Below the pieces are notes generated by a model that saw only the letters and a list, made by a program, of their open reading frames with translations, ran no database searches and was not told where the DNA came from. The position numbers were made by a program, and so were the translations under genes. Below, in pieces: positions 52,051 through 52,169 of a DNA stretch of 52,169 nucleotides. The stretch spans positions 1 to 52,169 of the forward strand of contig NZ_JAEKKT010000156.1 in assembly GCF_019510245.1 (NCBI RefSeq). Direction: 5' to 3'. This DNA is from Streptomyces sp. Its GTDB lineage: Bacteria; Actinomycetota; Actinomycetes; Streptomycetales; Streptomycetaceae. Position 1 is the first letter of the stretch. Every line of letters begins with the position of its first letter.

Positions 52051-52169
52051 CAGCCGGTCCAGGGCTTGGACATGAAGACGCGGATGCCCTCTGAGCTGGG
52101 ACGATGGGACTTCCTAGGGTTCCATGTCCACAGAATCGGAGTGCATCCGCGAGATGCAATCTTCCCATG

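Overview
The window looks like a Streptomyces chromosome segment. It has very high GC, strong GC bias at third codon positions, many GTG and TTG starts, overlapping start and stop codons, Tat and lipoprotein signals, and actinobacterial gene families throughout. No rRNA, tRNA or CRISPR array was seen.

0-6 kb, ion transport and regulation: a CDF-like membrane protein facing a convergent ArsR regulator; a helD-type ATPase broken by a one-base insertion; and a second ArsR regulator overlapping a SulP anion transporter with a STAS domain.

6.3-18.2 kb, a 12-gene plus-strand sugar operon. It encodes a carbohydrate ABC importer (lipoprotein, double ATPase, permease) and the non-phosphorylating L-fucose route: mutarotase FucU, aldo/keto reductase L-fucose dehydrogenase, lactonase and L-fuconate dehydratase with its complete active site. 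It also has a zinc dehydrogenase, a KduD-like SDR, a KDPG-type aldolase, a PfkB kinase and a FadR-type GntR regulator. Most genes overlap or abut.

18.3-38.7 kb, eleven secreted enzymes, all on the minus strand: two GH29 alpha-L-fucosidases, a CE1-type esterase, a GH59 (galactocerebrosidase family) enzyme, a GH39-like enzyme, a GH27 alpha-galactosidase, three GH54 arabinofuranosidases, a GH10 xylanase and an SGNH esterase. All but one GH54 end in a ricin-type CBM13 trefoil. Seven of them (33817 down to 21603) lie with gaps of 43-71 bp and look like one transcript. A second, near-identical GntR regulator sits divergent from the first fucosidase. ACATCCCAT sites occur in front of both the importer operon and the seven-gene glycosidase operon, and a related palindrome lies between the second regulator and its fucosidase. 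I infer one regulon for breakdown of fucosylated arabinogalactan or hemicellulose followed by fucose import and catabolism.

38.7-48 kb, a decayed accessory island: the 3' end of an Rhs/YD-repeat toxin gene with an HExxH C-terminal domain and an overlapping membrane protein (candidate immunity protein); small conserved proteins; a GNAT gene with an in-frame TAG; an IS5-like element with matching terminal repeats that carries an Imm21 immunity gene beside a dead transposase; a DUF1963-like protein; and a short tandem repeat.

48-52 kb: folE with a frameshift, a LigM-type tetrahydrofolate-dependent O-demethylase with a stop at a conserved Trp and a late frameshift, and a multicopper oxidase. These suggest a damaged lignin-aromatic demethylation module. 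The number of single-base lesions means sequencing error must be excluded before any gene is called dead.
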